A DNA stretch of 64,000 bases, taken from positions 186,001-250,000 of the forward strand of contig VNWV01000021.1 in NCBI GenBank assembly GCA_009801085.1, written 5' to 3'. Positions 31,130 through 43,757 of this stretch are shown one piece after another; positions within the stretch are counted from its first letter, which is position 1, and every line of letters starts with the position of its first letter. The position numbers and the translations under genes are program-made. The notes beneath the pieces are model-generated. The model had not been told where the DNA came from and did no database searches. It saw only the letters and a list, made by a program, of their open reading frames with translations. The stretch comes from Lasiodiplodia sp. COLG20 (Eukaryota > Ascomycota > Dothideomycetes > Botryosphaeriales > Botryosphaeriaceae).

Positions 31130-33037
31130 TTAGCAAAGCAATATATCAGAATTAATTTCGCCCAGGACATCCATCCAATTAATGTCCCCTGGAGATTCGT
31201 GAGCTTCACGACGCCGCCATACCTCAAGCGCAACATTTGCTGCAACGTCTATAATCCCAAATCCATGTCTCTTTTTCTTCTGGAGCCATATTGCAAGCCT
31301 TTCTCTCAGCAATGGATCATCAGCTTCGCATGCCACAACCAGACACGGCCATGTTATAGTCACGCCCAGAGCGTGCTGCGGCATCTCCTCCACTGCCTCC
31401 AAATGCTCGATGGATTTGGACACCAGATCCTGCAACTCTGCCGGTGGGACACGTCGAACCCTCCTCTTGAAATGGATGAGCATCGCATAATAAAAGAGAT
31501 GTGCCGTATGCAGATGCACCATCCTGCCAATCTCTCCACCAAACCTCTGCACTGGGAACGCATCCAACGACGGCACCGACAAGTAAAGCTGCATCTCAAA
31601 CGCCTCCTTCTCCTCCTCCGTCAGCTGCTCTGGCGCCGCACACACCTTCCTCAACCTCACCAGCACACCGAACATGTCCTTCGGAACCCCATACAACAAG
31701 TCCAAATGGTACGCCGCCGCCGCCTCTCCCCCCGCCACGCCATCACCCCCGCCATCCGGACTGTAATCGTCCGCACCCTCGCTATCCTGCAAGCTCGCCA
31801 CCACCGCCCCGCCGCGGAACTGCTGGTACAGCACCGAGCTCGCCAGCGTGCCTCCTCCGCCACCACCACCGTCAGTATCGCTCTTCCCCTCCCACCCGGC
31901 CGCGCCGCCCAGCGCCTCTATCCACGACCTGCCGCCGCGCATGTGCGCGCGCCACGTGCCGGCCGTCGTCCCGCGGATGATGTCGACGAGGGTGAGTAGG
32001 ATGATGGCTGCGAGCACGGCCTCCTTCTGCAACACGGACGAGCACGTCGTCGCGGCGGCAGCGGCTGGATCCAGGCTGTGCTGCAGGAGGCGCACGGCGG
32101 CGGTCTCGTGACGCGTAGCCGTCGTAGTCTCGTCGTCGGTCGCCCATGATGATGACAAGGCGGACGCAGGGCAGACGCGCGCGCGGCTGTACGCGGCCGC
32201 GGCGCAGAGCGCGTGGTAGACGGCGGCTTGCGGGGCGGAGGCGGTGCGGCTGGGGTGCACGGCGAGCGGCGTGTAGATGGTGCGGAAGAAGTTGGTCGCG
32301 CTGTCGACGAGGACGCTGTTGGCGCAGACGAAGGTGACCCAGTGGTGGACGAGGACCGTGTCGCGGGGTGGGAGGGGGTTGGGGTTGAGGAAGGGTTGTG
32401 GGGGTCCTGGATGGAGGAGGGGCCTGGGTGTGGTGGGTTGGAGTGTGTTGGTCTCGGGAGGAGGGAGTTGAATGCGTTCTGTGGAGGTTGGAGAAGGACC
32501 GTTCAAATTGGGAGTAGGAATCGTGTAGAAGAAGGTGTTGCTGCTATGCTCGGGCGATGAAATAAGAATGTTCTGCGGATCTGAAGAGCTACCTGGCGGA
32601 TCGTTTGCACGGGTAGATACTATCGTTGGCTGGCTATTGCATCGTTTTGCTTGATCGTTAATATTGAAGACAGAAAATGGGCCATTCCGATAAGAATCAT
32701 GGGCCTCAAAGACCACTTCGTCTAACTCTCCTATTACGGCTGCAAGCTGACGTGCACCGAGAATCGTTGTCGGTTCATTCCGGAGTTCATTCAACGATGG
32801 TCTGCTGATACCTTTTTCATCGGGGTTCCACACGAGACGCACTCCGTAACCCTCACAAGGAACTTTTCTCTTTTGGCAAGGCCCGCATTCGGGTCGTTGC
32901 TCATCACACTTGACATGCCGGGATCGACAAGTCCAACAGCCGGTGAAGGTTTTGGTATGTGGGATTGACGCTCGGTTCATGATTGGTTCGTGTTCGCCGG
33001 GAGTTCCGTTGACCAGATGACCGAAACCCGTCCGCAT
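31130..33037 (-). CDS. Zn(II)2Cys6 transcription factor, single exon
   Basis: Uninterrupted frame of 635 residues. The zinc cluster lies near residues 34-62: CWTCRSRHVKC, then ECGPC and PCEGYG, preceded by the FTG that usually opens this domain. A Ser/Pro/Thr-rich linker follows. The regulatory domain has TFVCANSVLVDSATNFFRTI near residue 230 and a helical C-terminal half, as in the fungal_trans_2 group that includes acriflavine-sensitivity-type regulators. The absence of introns contrasts with the four other regulators of this class in the window. Targets unknown. It is head to tail with the sphingolipid methyltransferase gene. Confidence 0.9.
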   Translation of the reverse strand: MRTGFGHLVNGTPGEHEPIMNRASIPHTKTFTGCWTCRSRHVKCDEQRPECGPCQKRKVPCEGYGVRLVWNPDEKGISRPSLNELRNEPTTILGARQLAAVIGELDEVVFEAHDSYRNGPFSVFNINDQAKRCNSQPTIVSTRANDPPGSSSDPQNILISSPEHSSNTFFYTIPTPNLNGPSPTSTERIQLPPPETNTLQPTTPRPLLHPGPPQPFLNPNPLPPRDTVLVHHWVTFVCANSVLVDSATNFFRTIYTPLAVHPSRTASAPQAAVYHALCAAAAYSRARVCPASALSSSWATDDETTTATRHETAAVRLLQHSLDPAAAAATTCSSVLQKEAVLAAIILLTLVDIIRGTTAGTWRAHMRGGRSWIEALGGAAGWEGKSDTDGGGGGGGTLASSVLYQQFRGGAVVASLQDSEGADDYSPDGGGDGVAGGEAAAAYHLDLLYGVPKDMFGVLVRLRKVCAAPEQLTEEEKEAFEMQLYLSVPSLDAFPVQRFGGEIGRMVHLHTAHLFYYAMLIHFKRRVRRVPPAELQDLVSKSIEHLEAVEEMPQHALGVTITWPCLVVACEADDPLLRERLAIWLQKKKRHGFGIIDVAANVALEVWRRREAHESPGDINWMDVLGEINSDILLC

Positions 33038-33282
33038 CTATGAACTTGGAGAGAGACGTTCAAATCAATGTGCGGATAGGGAAAAATCATCGGCCCGATG
33101 CTTGCTAGGTCAGCAATGGCTTCATTTAATCACTGCTTCCGCTCGTATTCCAGCTTGCGAAGATGATAAATCCATCAAATCCCCAACGAACTATTGACTG
33201 TTGAACCACGGACTTTCCCATTCATCCTTTTTACCAATGCAGCCACCGTTTTTCCCAATTGCACACAGAAGTTGTCTCAGCT

Positions 33283-34929
33283 CTATTTATGAGTGACATC
33301 CGGGTTCGACTTATGAGCCGCCAAAGCACCATGCAGAGCAAACTGACCTCCAACACCATCGATACGGTGTGTCGAGTTGATGTTCTTGACAAGAGTGATC
33401 TGGAAGCAAGTTGCACCCCCTTGACGCGAAGTAATCGTCGAAGATGCCAAGAAGAACTCCCAGATGCGATACCACCGCTTCCCATACTTTGCTTCGACTT
33501 TCTCGCGGTTCGATATCCAGTTTCTGTACCACCGCCACAAGGTACCCGAGTAGTGGACACCAATGGTATCCACGTGTTTGACCTCGAACCCGACGCCTTC
33601 GAGCCGATCGACGACAAATCCAAGCGGAGTTGACGCATCGGCTCCAGGGAAGACGTATTTGTTCATGAAAAGTCCCCAGATCAGATCTTCGTACTGCCAA
33701 TACTTCCGCAGTCCGGAATACTGCAGTATCAGCACCCCATCATCGTCGAGCAGGTCGTGCAAAAGACGAAGGAAGCTGCTGAAGTTTCGGATACCGACGT
33801 GCTCGCACATCTCGAGGCAGACAATTTTCTTGTAGCGGCCACCGTCGGCAGGGCGGGGTACGTCGCGGTAGTCCATGCAGAGGATGCGGGACTGCGTTTC
33901 GGCAATGCCCGCTTCACGAAGAAGGTTGTTCCCCCAAGCTGTCTGGTTGCGGCCGAGCGTGATTCCAGTTACACATGCACCGTACTTGGCCGAGGCGAAG
34001 GTGGCGAAGGTTCCCCATCCGCAACCCATGTCAAGAACTTGTTCCCCTCTCTGGAGCTGGATCTTCTCACAGACGATCGCCAGCTTGTTGTCTTGTAGTT
34101 CCTCGAGCGTCTCTTCTCTGCTGGGGTCCGAAATGATGCCGGATGTATAAATCATGCGTGGTCCAAGAAACCAGGCGTAAAAGTCATTGCCGCGGTCGTA
34201 GTGGCCTCGGACCTGCTCCTCGTCTGCGATCCGTCAGCACCCTAGCATCCAATGGGGAATCTGGATCAGACCTTGAGATCGTGTGTGTAGTATCACTTCT
34301 GGCATCATTCCCGTCAAGAAGAACTTGAAGAGGCTCAGTGTGAAACGAAAGCTCGCCCAGTCATGTCGGTATTCCAGAATATCCAGCATGTCTCCCTTCA
34401 AATCGACATGGCCTGCAAAATACATCTCGTGGAACGTTTCCAGAGGAATCTTCGCTTGGCCCTGATACTTCGCGCGATCACTGGCTTTATGGAAGTGAAG
34501 GTAGTGCTCTACACCTCTGCCAGGGAAGGTAGCCTTCTCATTTTTCCTCGGCGAGTACTCTGAAGCAATGTACCAAAATGTAGCGAGTATGGGAATCGCC
34601 GTCATGAGTCCGTACGTAAGGGTCCCGAGAAGAGATCCGCGGGCGATGAAGAGCGGGACGACAATCAGAAGAGAAATCAAGAGCGTATTCGAAAAGCTAT
34701 CGCTGCCAGCGCCGTCGGCAGGGAGAGGCCCATTCTTGATGGAAGGGTACTACAGATATCGAAAGAAATTAGTAAGACGTATTCTCTGGCATGCGAAGGG
34801 ATTGGTTTTGTAATTTTTTACCGTTGTCGTCCTCACGCCGCATTCGTCCGTAGATTTGGGAGGAAGAGTGGCTGCTGGAGTCTTTGCAAACTCGATGCCC
34901 TGTATGGTTTGGATGTTTTGGTTCCCCAT
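33283..34929 (-). CDS. Sphingolipid C9-methyltransferase
   Basis: Adds the C9 methyl group to the sphingoid base of fungal glucosylceramides, at the ER membrane, with S-adenosylmethionine. Three exons (34929-34822, 34749-34272, 34223-33283) give 508 residues, the usual length. Two hydrophobic membrane segments lie near residues 53-100 (LLISLLIVVPLFIARG and LTYGLMTAIPILATFWYIA). The cyclopropane-synthase-like methyltransferase domain follows: HYDRGNDFYAWFLGPRMIYTSG, motif I VLDMGCGWGTFATFAS, then VCLEMCEHVGIRNFSSFLR and FVVDRLEGVGFEV with VDTIGVHYSGTLWRWYRNW. The lack of a plant or bacterial fatty-acid context and the N-terminal membrane segments favour the sphingolipid enzyme over a cyclopropane synthase. 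Confidence 0.93.
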
Positions 34930-35538
34930 CTCATTTGAAAGAACTCAAAGTGGTCTAGAAAAGATGTGTGAAATGGTAGGGAGATGTGCAGGTGCGAGTG
35001 AAAAAGTACTGGGCGTGCCTTTTAGACATCTGATTTTGAAACCTTGTTCCCGGGTTCTGCGGGTCCGAATTTGCATGAGAAAGATTCCCGCTCCTCCAAT
35101 GATGCAGTAGCCCACCGCGAGAAATGCTAGGTATCGTTACCTCAGTGTTTCGCCAAGAACGCTACCAAAGTGGAGGATGTGGGGCATACCTGGACGCTTG
35201 GACGCATGACATTTCAACAGGAAGTTCACCGCGAACCACGTGATGCCATCAAGGATCGTAAACGTCACGGATTAAGTAATAGGGAATTCAAACTCATACA
35301 CTAGAGAGATAGGTTTCTCGTGCGATAACATTTCGCAGCAGCAATGATCAGAGTTCGTACTGGCTTCCAGACTTTAAAGATCGGCAATGAAAAACCAATT
35401 GATTATCGCATAAACGCCTCTATTTTCCTGGGATTCCCAACACCTGTAAGAAAAAAAAAAAAAAAAAAAAAGACAGGGAGAGAGAGAGAGAGAGAGAGAA
35501 TGAGCTGAACCCTATGAGCACCGGAGCCTGATTTTTAG
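34930..35538. other. Intergenic, 0.6 kb, with a microsatellite
   Basis: Promoter side of the sphingolipid methyltransferase and 3' side of the next regulator. No gene is seen. It holds the A/GA simple repeat listed separately. Confidence 0.5.
35451..35500. repeat. Poly(A) followed by (GA)n microsatellite
   Basis: A run of 21 A (35451-35471), a short spacer, then about eleven GA units (35478-35499). It lies upstream of the sphingolipid methyltransferase gene and downstream of the Zn2Cys6 gene. Confidence 0.95.
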
Positions 35539-38494
35539 CTATACCGATAACGACCAGATATCCGAAAGTTCAACGTCAAAGAGATCCATAATGTCGATGC
35601 CCAGCTCGGAGTCGGTCGGTGCAGAGACATCATCGTCCCCGAGTGAGAATACAAGCGGATCAGTATACTCCAAGCCCGGATAAGAAGGTGCGCTTCCATC
35701 ACCCGGATTCTGGTTCTGCAAAACGTCAGAGCTTTCGCCATGAAATGGTCGTCGCATGATGACACTTACAGCCTGGGGAATCATCGTCTCGTTTGACTGC
35801 GGGTGTTCAGAAGCCCGCATGACACCGGTAAGCCTCCACAAGTCCTCGCCTACTGACCGTGGTGGGGTAGGCATCGCTGTTGTTGCCGGGGTTGGATGCG
35901 ACGCCCCAATCGATGGGTCAGCGGCGGGAGGCATCGCCAAACCTTTCATCCTCTGATACTGTTGCATCCGGAAGTCCTGCACGTACTGGCGAGCGATGTG
36001 CGCGAACTCAGCGGCCAGCGAAGCGGGCAGAGTGCCTTGACTGACGTATTCCAGATGGCTGAAATGGCCACCCGCAATATCCAACAGCGCCAGGTTATTA
36101 TTCGTCTCTGGGTGCACGGGATTATGCACGACGAAGTCAAACAAGATAAACAGCGCAGACAGAGGCATAAATACCAGAACCCTGAGTTTTCGCCACCGTC
36201 AGCAAGCCGGATTCAGATCAATAAGAAAAAAAAAAAAAGATCACAGCCTCACCACACATGACTGAACGGCTCCACCTCAATATGCCTGCTGAGCTCGAGA
36301 ATCCTTCTCGCCGTCTGCATCAGCTCCTTCTTCGCCTCCTGGTGCCTGGTGCCCTGCTCCTCATTCGTCTTGGCGACGTGCAGCGTGCCGCGCGACAGCG
36401 CCAGCAGCACGCTGAAGTACAGGTACTGCACGAAGATGGCCAGCGTCGTCGCGGGGGGCCCGCTGTAGTCGCGCACCCTGAACGCGCCGCCGGGCCGGAA
36501 CCGCTCCGGTATCGCGGCCCGCCACGCCTCCAGCTCGCCGCGCAGCTCATCGATGATGGCGTAGTACGCTGCTGCTGGCTTGCCCGCCGCGTTGATGGCG
36601 AAGAGGTTCGCGTAGATGCGCGAGACGAGTCGCCCGTAGCGCGAGAAGGTCACGAGCCAGTCGAAGCCGCCGAAGGCGGGTTCGGGGTGGCTGGGGGGCT
36701 GGGAGGGAGGGAGTGAGTTCAGCGGGGGGTGTTAGGGGGGGATGTTGGTGGTTGGGGGCTGGGGGGAAGAAGAACTCACGGCGAAGCCGATGTCGTAGTC
36801 GCTGAGGAGCTGTGGTTTGGATGGGCTGGTGAGTACTGAGGTGCGCGCGGGAGAGTCGTGGAGGAAAGGTCTCACTGATGTCTTGCCGGTGTAGAAGCAG
36901 GTTGTCTTCTCCATGCAGTAGAGGACCCAGAAGGTGCGTTGGATGGACTTGTCGCTGGATGCGGTGGCGCGGTTGTAGCCGAGGGATTGTGCCATGCGGG
37001 CAGCTTGAGAAACGGTGATGGATTCTAATTGGATACAGGATATGTTACGTGCGAAGACAGCCTATGGAATTCTTAGATATGATCGTGTTAGACTTTGGCA
37101 GTATCGACTTACCATTGCGGTCAAGGCTTGGACTGTGGTGAGAGAGGCTTTAAAGATGAGCAAGTCCGGACAGAGCGAGAAAGTGATTTCGAAGTACTTC
37201 CATGCTTGGCTTTTACCCGGCTCGAAGCCACCTCGGTTGTGGTACTGAGAGCCAATGGCCAGCACTGCATGGTAAAGCGCAGACCAGCTCTTGTCGGTGG
37301 CAAGTTGATGTGCTAGCTGTGGGCTGAAAGCGCGGTCCTCAAACATCTTTCGGTCAAGGAAAGGGTATAATGGATGGACTTGCTCGAAATATGCTGGAAA
37401 GTATTAGCAACACTTTGGAGAATCTGCAGCAGGATACTGACATTGAATGTACCGCATCGCGTCTGCGCCCACATCGGGAGAGCTTGTGCTGTACATTTCC
37501 CTGATTGTAGACTGGGGAGGCACTTTATCTACCGTCTTCATCTTTGTATTGATTAATGACTCAATCGTTTCAACCAGCATTTCCAGTCTTGGATGACCAA
37601 GGCGGGATGATAATGCGTTCAAGCGTCTCTTCGAAAGAAACGCCAAACTGAGATTCGTTCCCCCACACAAGTCAGGTAAAGTCAAAGCGGTTGGTTCCGT
37701 GTAGCATGCTGACAAGGCCTGAATCAATTAGCATGAGAAGAGTATGTATATTCCATAGTAAATGGCTTACCTGAGGTTGAGGTTGTGATTGATCACGATG
37801 GCGCCGGTCAGATGCCATGGGATCTTCAAGTAAACCATCAATGTACAGCTTTGGGATTTGGGTCTGGTTTACAGATGTCGCATTCCCCTTACCCGGCGTT
37901 TGCGGCTTTTGAGGATTGAGCTGCTCCGAGACGTGGTCGTCCCCGGAGTAAGCGGGAGGGCTTTCATTATCTCTTTCTTCCAACGAGGGCACAGAATGTG
38001 GAACCACATTTGATGTCGGCGTGAGTGTTGACATTGGACCATCGGAAGGTGACTCATGCTGTACAATTTGCAAAGGGCTCAAGGCTGCATGGGCAGGATC
38101 CAAGGCTGCAGAGGCTGACAACAGTCATGATCAGTTACTCAGCGGCAGTGGACCAACGCATACCAGTAATTTTGCCGCGCCGAGCCTCCTCTTCTTTCTC
38201 AAGTCGAGTTTTCCTTCGTGGTTTCTTCCTCTGACTCCAGCTGCAGTCAAGGACACCCAACCTCTTTTAGACGCAGTCAGCAAGGCAGCTTAAAAAGGCG
38301 TACTGTGAACATGCCCTGCACTGATTGCATCTCTCAAATCCCGTATCCACTGTTAAAAAGCCGAAAAATTAGCGCTCTTTTGGAGCTAAGCGCGAGCGGA
38401 AAGGATACGAACCAGAACAGCGGACTTTGCGAGCTCGGCATCTATCACAAGCCTTCGCGAGGCTTCTTCGGACCGGCAGAGACACATCAGCCAT
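35539..38494 (-). CDS. Zn(II)2Cys6 transcription factor (fungal_trans family), eleven exons
   Basis: Exons at 38494-38413, 38349-38304, 38261-38164, 38114-37771, 37718-37442, 37393-37113, 37061-36876, 36809-36780, 36698-36253, 36181-35770 and 35715-35539 give 792 residues. The zinc cluster is built from the first three exons: ACDRCRARKVRC, then RCNQC and LDCSW, followed by a basic QRKKPRRKTRLEKE region. The central regulatory domain has SYFEQVHPLYPFLDR, the segment SWSALYHAVLAIGSQY, RMAQSLGYNR and RTFWVLYCMEKTTCFYTGK. The tail is acidic and ends ELGIDIMDLFDVELSDIW, a plausible activation region. One exon is only 30 nt, but it restores SDYDIGFA in frame. The gene is divergent from the PDR transporter, 571 bp apart, which suggests a regulator-transporter pair. 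Confidence 0.86.
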
Positions 38495-38728
38495 CGAAAC
38501 TTAGTTTGACAGTTCACACTGTGCGGAGGGTTCGGAGCTGAGATCTGGTCTGACCCTGAACGAGAACCCCGCGGCTTGCTTTTCACCTTCTCTAGAATCC
38601 CGAAGACCGAGGCACTAAGCCGTTTTGGTCAGCTTCGGTGCCGACAACGCCCTTCGGGAATCTTACCACACCCATCATCTCATGCGATTACAGATTCCAG
38701 GTTTCTTCTACACCTTCTTTTGAGCCAT

Positions 38729-38801
38729 TTCCAATGGGCACATTCCGTCTCTGGAATGTTCCTCGGCGATCTTCGGGGCTCCGTCCCACTTCCAATGGGC
38801 A
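38729..38801. promoter_or_regulatory. 12-bp direct repeat in the divergent regulator/transporter promoter
   Basis: TTCCAATGGGCA occurs at 38729-38740 and again at 38790-38801 in the same orientation, 61 bp apart, 265-340 bp upstream of the ABC transporter ATG. A CTTCGGGG/CTCCG stretch lies between the copies. A role as a regulatory element is inferred from position and repetition only. Confidence 0.45.
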
Positions 38802-39065
38802 TTTTACGCCCGTTTCTGTGCACTGACGTCAAAGCGGCCTCTCGCACGCCTGAAATATCTACTGGCAGGGCTAGAGAATGCAAGTCATCTTGATTGCAGA
38901 TGTAGCCTCTTCGGAGGTCTGATCCACCCGTGTCGGAGTAGTGGAAAGGAGGCTTTTCCGCTTGTATTTATACCTTCAATGACCAGACCGTACCCGATTG
39001 TCACACTCCAGCCTTCCATTCGTGGTCTTTGCAAGCTTCTCAGTGGCGATCCCTGATTCACCGGA

Positions 39066-42000
39066 ATGTCCAATTCTCACCTCGAGCCCATGCAAGAGGA
39101 AACAAAAGAACAGGACAAGATATCCATGTCAGGAGAGACTAAAGTCAGCGAGGACTCGAACCGGGGTCATGAGCATGACCTCCTTGACTACTCGCCACAA
39201 GAGCTATCCAATACTGTGAGGACTCTTTCACACCGAACCAGCGTCCAGGACCCATTCAATACCAAGGATCCGAACTGGACCCTCGAACGCGCCCTCGCAA
39301 AAACGATTCAGACGGCTCGAAACGAGGGACTTCCGCCGATCACGCTACAGAATTCAGTGCGCTGGAGAGATGTCCAAGTGTTTGGAGAAGGCGTTGATGT
39401 TGCCTTCCAACCCGATGTTACCTCGATCTTCACGGGCCCGATCAAGGCCTTGACGAAAGTGTGCCGGCGCCCGCCGGAAAGACAGATTCTCCACGGCATC
39501 ACCGGTTTAGTGAAGGAGGGCGACATGCTCCTTCTGCTTGGACGCCCTGGCGCCGGATGCACAACATTACTCAAGACATTATCCGGTCATACTGAGGGAT
39601 TTACACGCTGGCATGGCGACATCACGTACCACGGCGTACCCGTCGAGGTCATGAAAGATCGCTTCCGCGGTAACGTGGTCTACAATGCCGATGTGGACTG
39701 CCATTTTCCACACCTCACGGTTGCACAGACGCTTGACTTCGCATTGAGCACGAGGACACCGCACCGGAGAATGGCCGGCCTCTCTCGTGAGGAGTACATT
39801 GTCAAAATGCGAAACATCCTAGCTGCGACGATGGGCCTGACGCACACGTTGAACACGAAAGTTGGAAACGACTACATCCGAGGCGTTTCTGGAGGCGAGA
39901 GGAAGCGTGTTTCCATTGCCGAGATGGTGAGTATTCATTCTTTCAGTCACATTTTGCAATCATTGACAAGCGCAGATGGCAACCAGAGCTTCCGTTATGT
40001 ACTGGGACAATCCGACTCGTGGTCTGGACTCTTCAACATCCCTGGAATTTGCCCGCAGTCTCCGAGTTGCCACGAACCTTACCCGGAACGTCGCCATGTC
40101 GGCGCTCTACCAGCCCGGTGACGGACTCGTCGATGTCTTTGACAAAGGCTTAGTCATGTACAATGGCCATCAGATTTGGTTTGGAGATCTCCAAGTTGGA
40201 AAAGCATTCTTCGAAGACATGGGCTTCTACTGCGCGCCTCGTGCTACCACGGCGGAGTTCCTGACATCGATCACGGACTCGGTTGCACGTCAGGTCCGTC
40301 CTGGTTACGAAGACATGGTTCCTCACACGCCCGAAGAGTTTGCGTTGAGATGGAAGGAAAGCGTTCACTACCGCCGTTTGATGAACGAGATCGAGGAACA
40401 TGAGCGCGAATTCCCGCGAGACCATTCTGAGACTCTTGACACTCTACATGAGCACCAAATGTCGGAGAAGGCTCCTCTTACTCGGAAGCAGTCTCCGTAC
40501 ACTCTGAACCTGTGGATGCAGTTCGCAGTCACAGCCAAACGAGCTCTACAGAGGATGCAGCAAGACCGAGTCTACAGCATCGCTATGATTGTTACGATGG
40601 TTGTGACTGCTGTGGTGGTTGGCTCGATGTTCTACGATATCCCCGAGGACACGTCAGGTTTCTTCTCCAAAGGCGGCGTCATCTTCTTCTCCGTCCTCTT
40701 CAACATCATCATCAACTTTGCCGAAGTCAGCGCGCAGTTCTCCCAGCGGCCAATCGTCGAGAAGCACAAGTCTTTCGCCATGTACCACCCATCCGTCGAC
40801 GCCCTCGCCACCATGATGACCCAGTGGCCAATGAAACTGATCAACGTTGCGATATTCAGCGTCATCATTTACTTTTTGGCCAACTTCAAGCGAGAGGCCG
40901 GTGCTTTCTTCCTGTTCCTGGTCTTCAATTTCCTCATCTCGGTGACCATGAGCGGATTTTTTCGGACGGTCGCCACGTTGGTGAACACGGTCGAGGCCGC
41001 GTTGGGTGTTGCCGGTGTGCTGATGCTTCCTCTTGCCGTCTATGCTGGCTACGTCATCCCGCGCCCGTCGATGCACCCATGGTTCAAATGGATCAGCTAC
41101 ATGAATCCGATCTACTACGCTGTCGAATCGCAGATGATTGTCGAGTTCCACGGGAGACATTCGCCCTGTACGCTTAGCATGGTCCCGTCTGGTCCTGGCT
41201 TCGAGAACGCCGGGCTTGACCATCAGATATGCGCAGTGACTGGCGCGAAGCAGGGGCAGTCGTACGTCTTGGGCGATGACTACATCGAAACGTCCTTCGA
41301 CTATTCCTACTCGCATCTCTGGCGCAACCTCGGCATCTGCATCGGCTTCTTCATCTTCTTCATCTTCACCTACGCCATCGCTGCCGAGTACAAACAGATC
41401 CCCACGTCAAAGGGCGAATTCCTCATCTTCCACAGAGCCAATTTGGGATTCGGACGGAGTCGCAGCAAGAGCAGTGCCGACAGAGACGTCAAGAGCACCT
41501 TGGAGAAATACCTCGGACAGGGACAGAGCGTGGACCCGGCCGCCGTCGAGAAGAGCGAGGACGTCTTCACTTGGAACCACGTCAACTACGACGTGGACAT
41601 TAAGGGAGAGACGCGGCGACTCCTCAACGATGTACAGGGCTACGTCAAACCCGGGACACTAACAGCGCTAATGGGAGAATCAGGAGCTGGCAAGACGACT
41701 CTCCTCAACGTGCTGGCACAGCGTATAACCACCGGCGTCGTCAGCGGCGACGTCCTCGTCAACGGCTCTCCGCTCGACCGCTCTTTCCAACGCAGGACCG
41801 GTTACGTGCAGCAGCAAGACATCCATCTGGCCGAATCCACTGTTCGCGAGGCTCTCCGCTTCTCTGCGTTGCTCAGACAGCCAGACGAGGTTCCCGTTGA
41901 AGAGAAGTACGACTACGTGGAGAAAATCATTACCGCACTGGGAATGCAGAAGTATGCGGATGCCGTTATTGGTGTTCCTGGACAAGGCCTCAATGTCGAG

Positions 42001-43524
42001 CAGCGGAAGAGAACGACCATCGGTCTTGAACTGGTTGCCAAACCCAGCCTTCTGTTGTTCCTGGATGAACCGACCTCCGGTCTCGACTCGCAATCGGCTT
42101 GGGCCATCATCAAGTTCCTGCGCGAACTGGCAGATGCCGGACAGGCGATTCTGTGCACCATTCACCAGCCGTCAGCTTTGTTGTTTGAGCAGTTCGACCG
42201 CATGCTCCTGTTGGCGAAGGGTGGCAAGACCGTGTACTTTGGCGACCTCGGCGCGGACTCGAAGATCCTGCAGGAATACTTTGAACGAAACGGCGCGAGA
42301 CACTGCGAGGAGCACGAGAACCCGGCCGAATACATCCTGGACGTAATCGGCGGCGCCGCTGCCTCAGCCGAAGGAACGCAGAAATGGGCCGACGCATGGC
42401 TGAACTCCCCAGAGTACCAGACCACCGTCACCGAGATCCAACAGCTCGAGGCTCCGAGCAGAAGCAGCCGCAACGCCAACCTTCCCGCCGAAGAGATAAG
42501 CAGCTTCGCGCTGCCCATCCACAAGCAGTACATGGCGGTGCAGAAGCGCCTCTTCCAGCAGTACTGGCGGTCGGCGTACTACATCCAAGCCAAGATCGTG
42601 ACCTACGTCATCGGCGGGCTCTTCATGGGCTTCACGTTCTGGAAGGAGAAGACGTCGGTGCAAGGGTTGCAGAACAAGGTCTTCGCCATCTACATGATGC
42701 TGCTGGTCTGCCTCGTCGTCGTCGTCCAACTCCAACCACGCCTCATCGCCTACCGCGAGATCTACGACGTGCGCGAGCGGCACTCGCACATGTACCACTG
42801 GTCCATCTTCGTCGTCGCCTCCTTCATCGTCGAGCTCCCCTTCAACATCGTCATCGCGTCGCTCTGCTTCGTCGCGTGGTACTTCCCGATCGACTGGCAA
42901 ACCACCATCTCGGCGGGGCGCGGCGCGACAATGTGGCTCATCTTCCTCGTGTACCAGCTGTACCACTCGTCCTTCTCGCAGATGATCACCATGGCCGCGC
43001 CGAACGCCGAGACGGCCGCCATGCTGACCATCCTCTTCTACACCTTCATCCTCGCCTTCTCTGGCGTCGTCCAGCCGCTCGTCCAGCTGGTCCGGTTCTG
43101 GCACTTTGCGTACTACGTCTCGCCCTTCACCTGGCTCGTCTCGGCGCTGATGGCGACGGGCACGCACGGGGTGCCCGTCGAGTGCTCGGCCGTCGAGGTC
43201 AACGTCTTCCAGCCGCCGGATGGCATGACGTGCGGGGCGTACGCGGCGCAGTTCGCGGCCGCGGCGGGCGGGGCGATTTATAATCCCGACGCGACGGGCG
43301 ATTGCCAGTATTGCAGGTACGCGATGGCGGGTGTGTTTTTGCAGGGGTTCAACATGATTTGGGCGGATCGGTGGAGGAACGTGGGCTATCTTTGCGCGTA
43401 TACGGCGTTCAATGTTTGTGCGTTTTTCGTGGCGTACTACCTGCATTCCGAGGTGGGCTTTGGGAACATGGCTGGGGCTGTGAGTAGATTGGTACGGTTT
43501 CGCAAGGGTGCGGGGGAAAAGTAA
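39066..43524 (+). CDS. PDR-type full-size ABC transporter
   Basis: ATP-driven plasma-membrane efflux pump of the pleiotropic-drug-resistance (ABCG) family. Two exons (39066-39926, 39976-43524) give 1469 residues in the fungal order NBD-TMD-NBD-TMD. NBD1 has the degenerate Walker A GRPGAGCTT typical of PDR proteins, the signature VSGGERKRVSIAE, and MYWDNPTRGLDSST. Its TMD has SFAMYHPSVDALA and YAGYVIPRPSMHPWFKWISY. NBD2 has the intact Walker A GESGAGKTT, LNVEQRKRTTIG and LLFLDEPTSGLDSQ. The last TMD includes LIAYREIYDVRERHSHMYHW and FSGVVQPL. Pairing of one degenerate and one canonical site is the family norm. The intron falls just before ATRASVM. It probably exports toxic hydrophobic compounds, possibly under control of the divergent Zn2Cys6 gene. 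Confidence 0.96.
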
Positions 43525-43757
43525 TCTGTGGGATTAGCGCTTGGTTTATGGGGGGAACATAATTGTTGGGATTTGGAGTTGAAAAGCAAATAGAAAGCAT
43601 TCTTGCGACCATATCAGTTCCAAATGCAATGACGTCGATTGGATCCATCCATGGTATTTCCGAAAATATTAACTTTGAAAATTAAGTATGTAACCTGGGG
43701 TATAATTCGTCGTTCAACAAGCATATACAGTTCAATACCAGCTCTTTTCCACGGAGG

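Noticed and set aside
42364..43446. A 360-codon frame antisense to the ABC transporter
   Set aside because: Its composition is dominated by Arg, Asp, Glu and His, as expected for the complement of GC-rich coding DNA. No domain.
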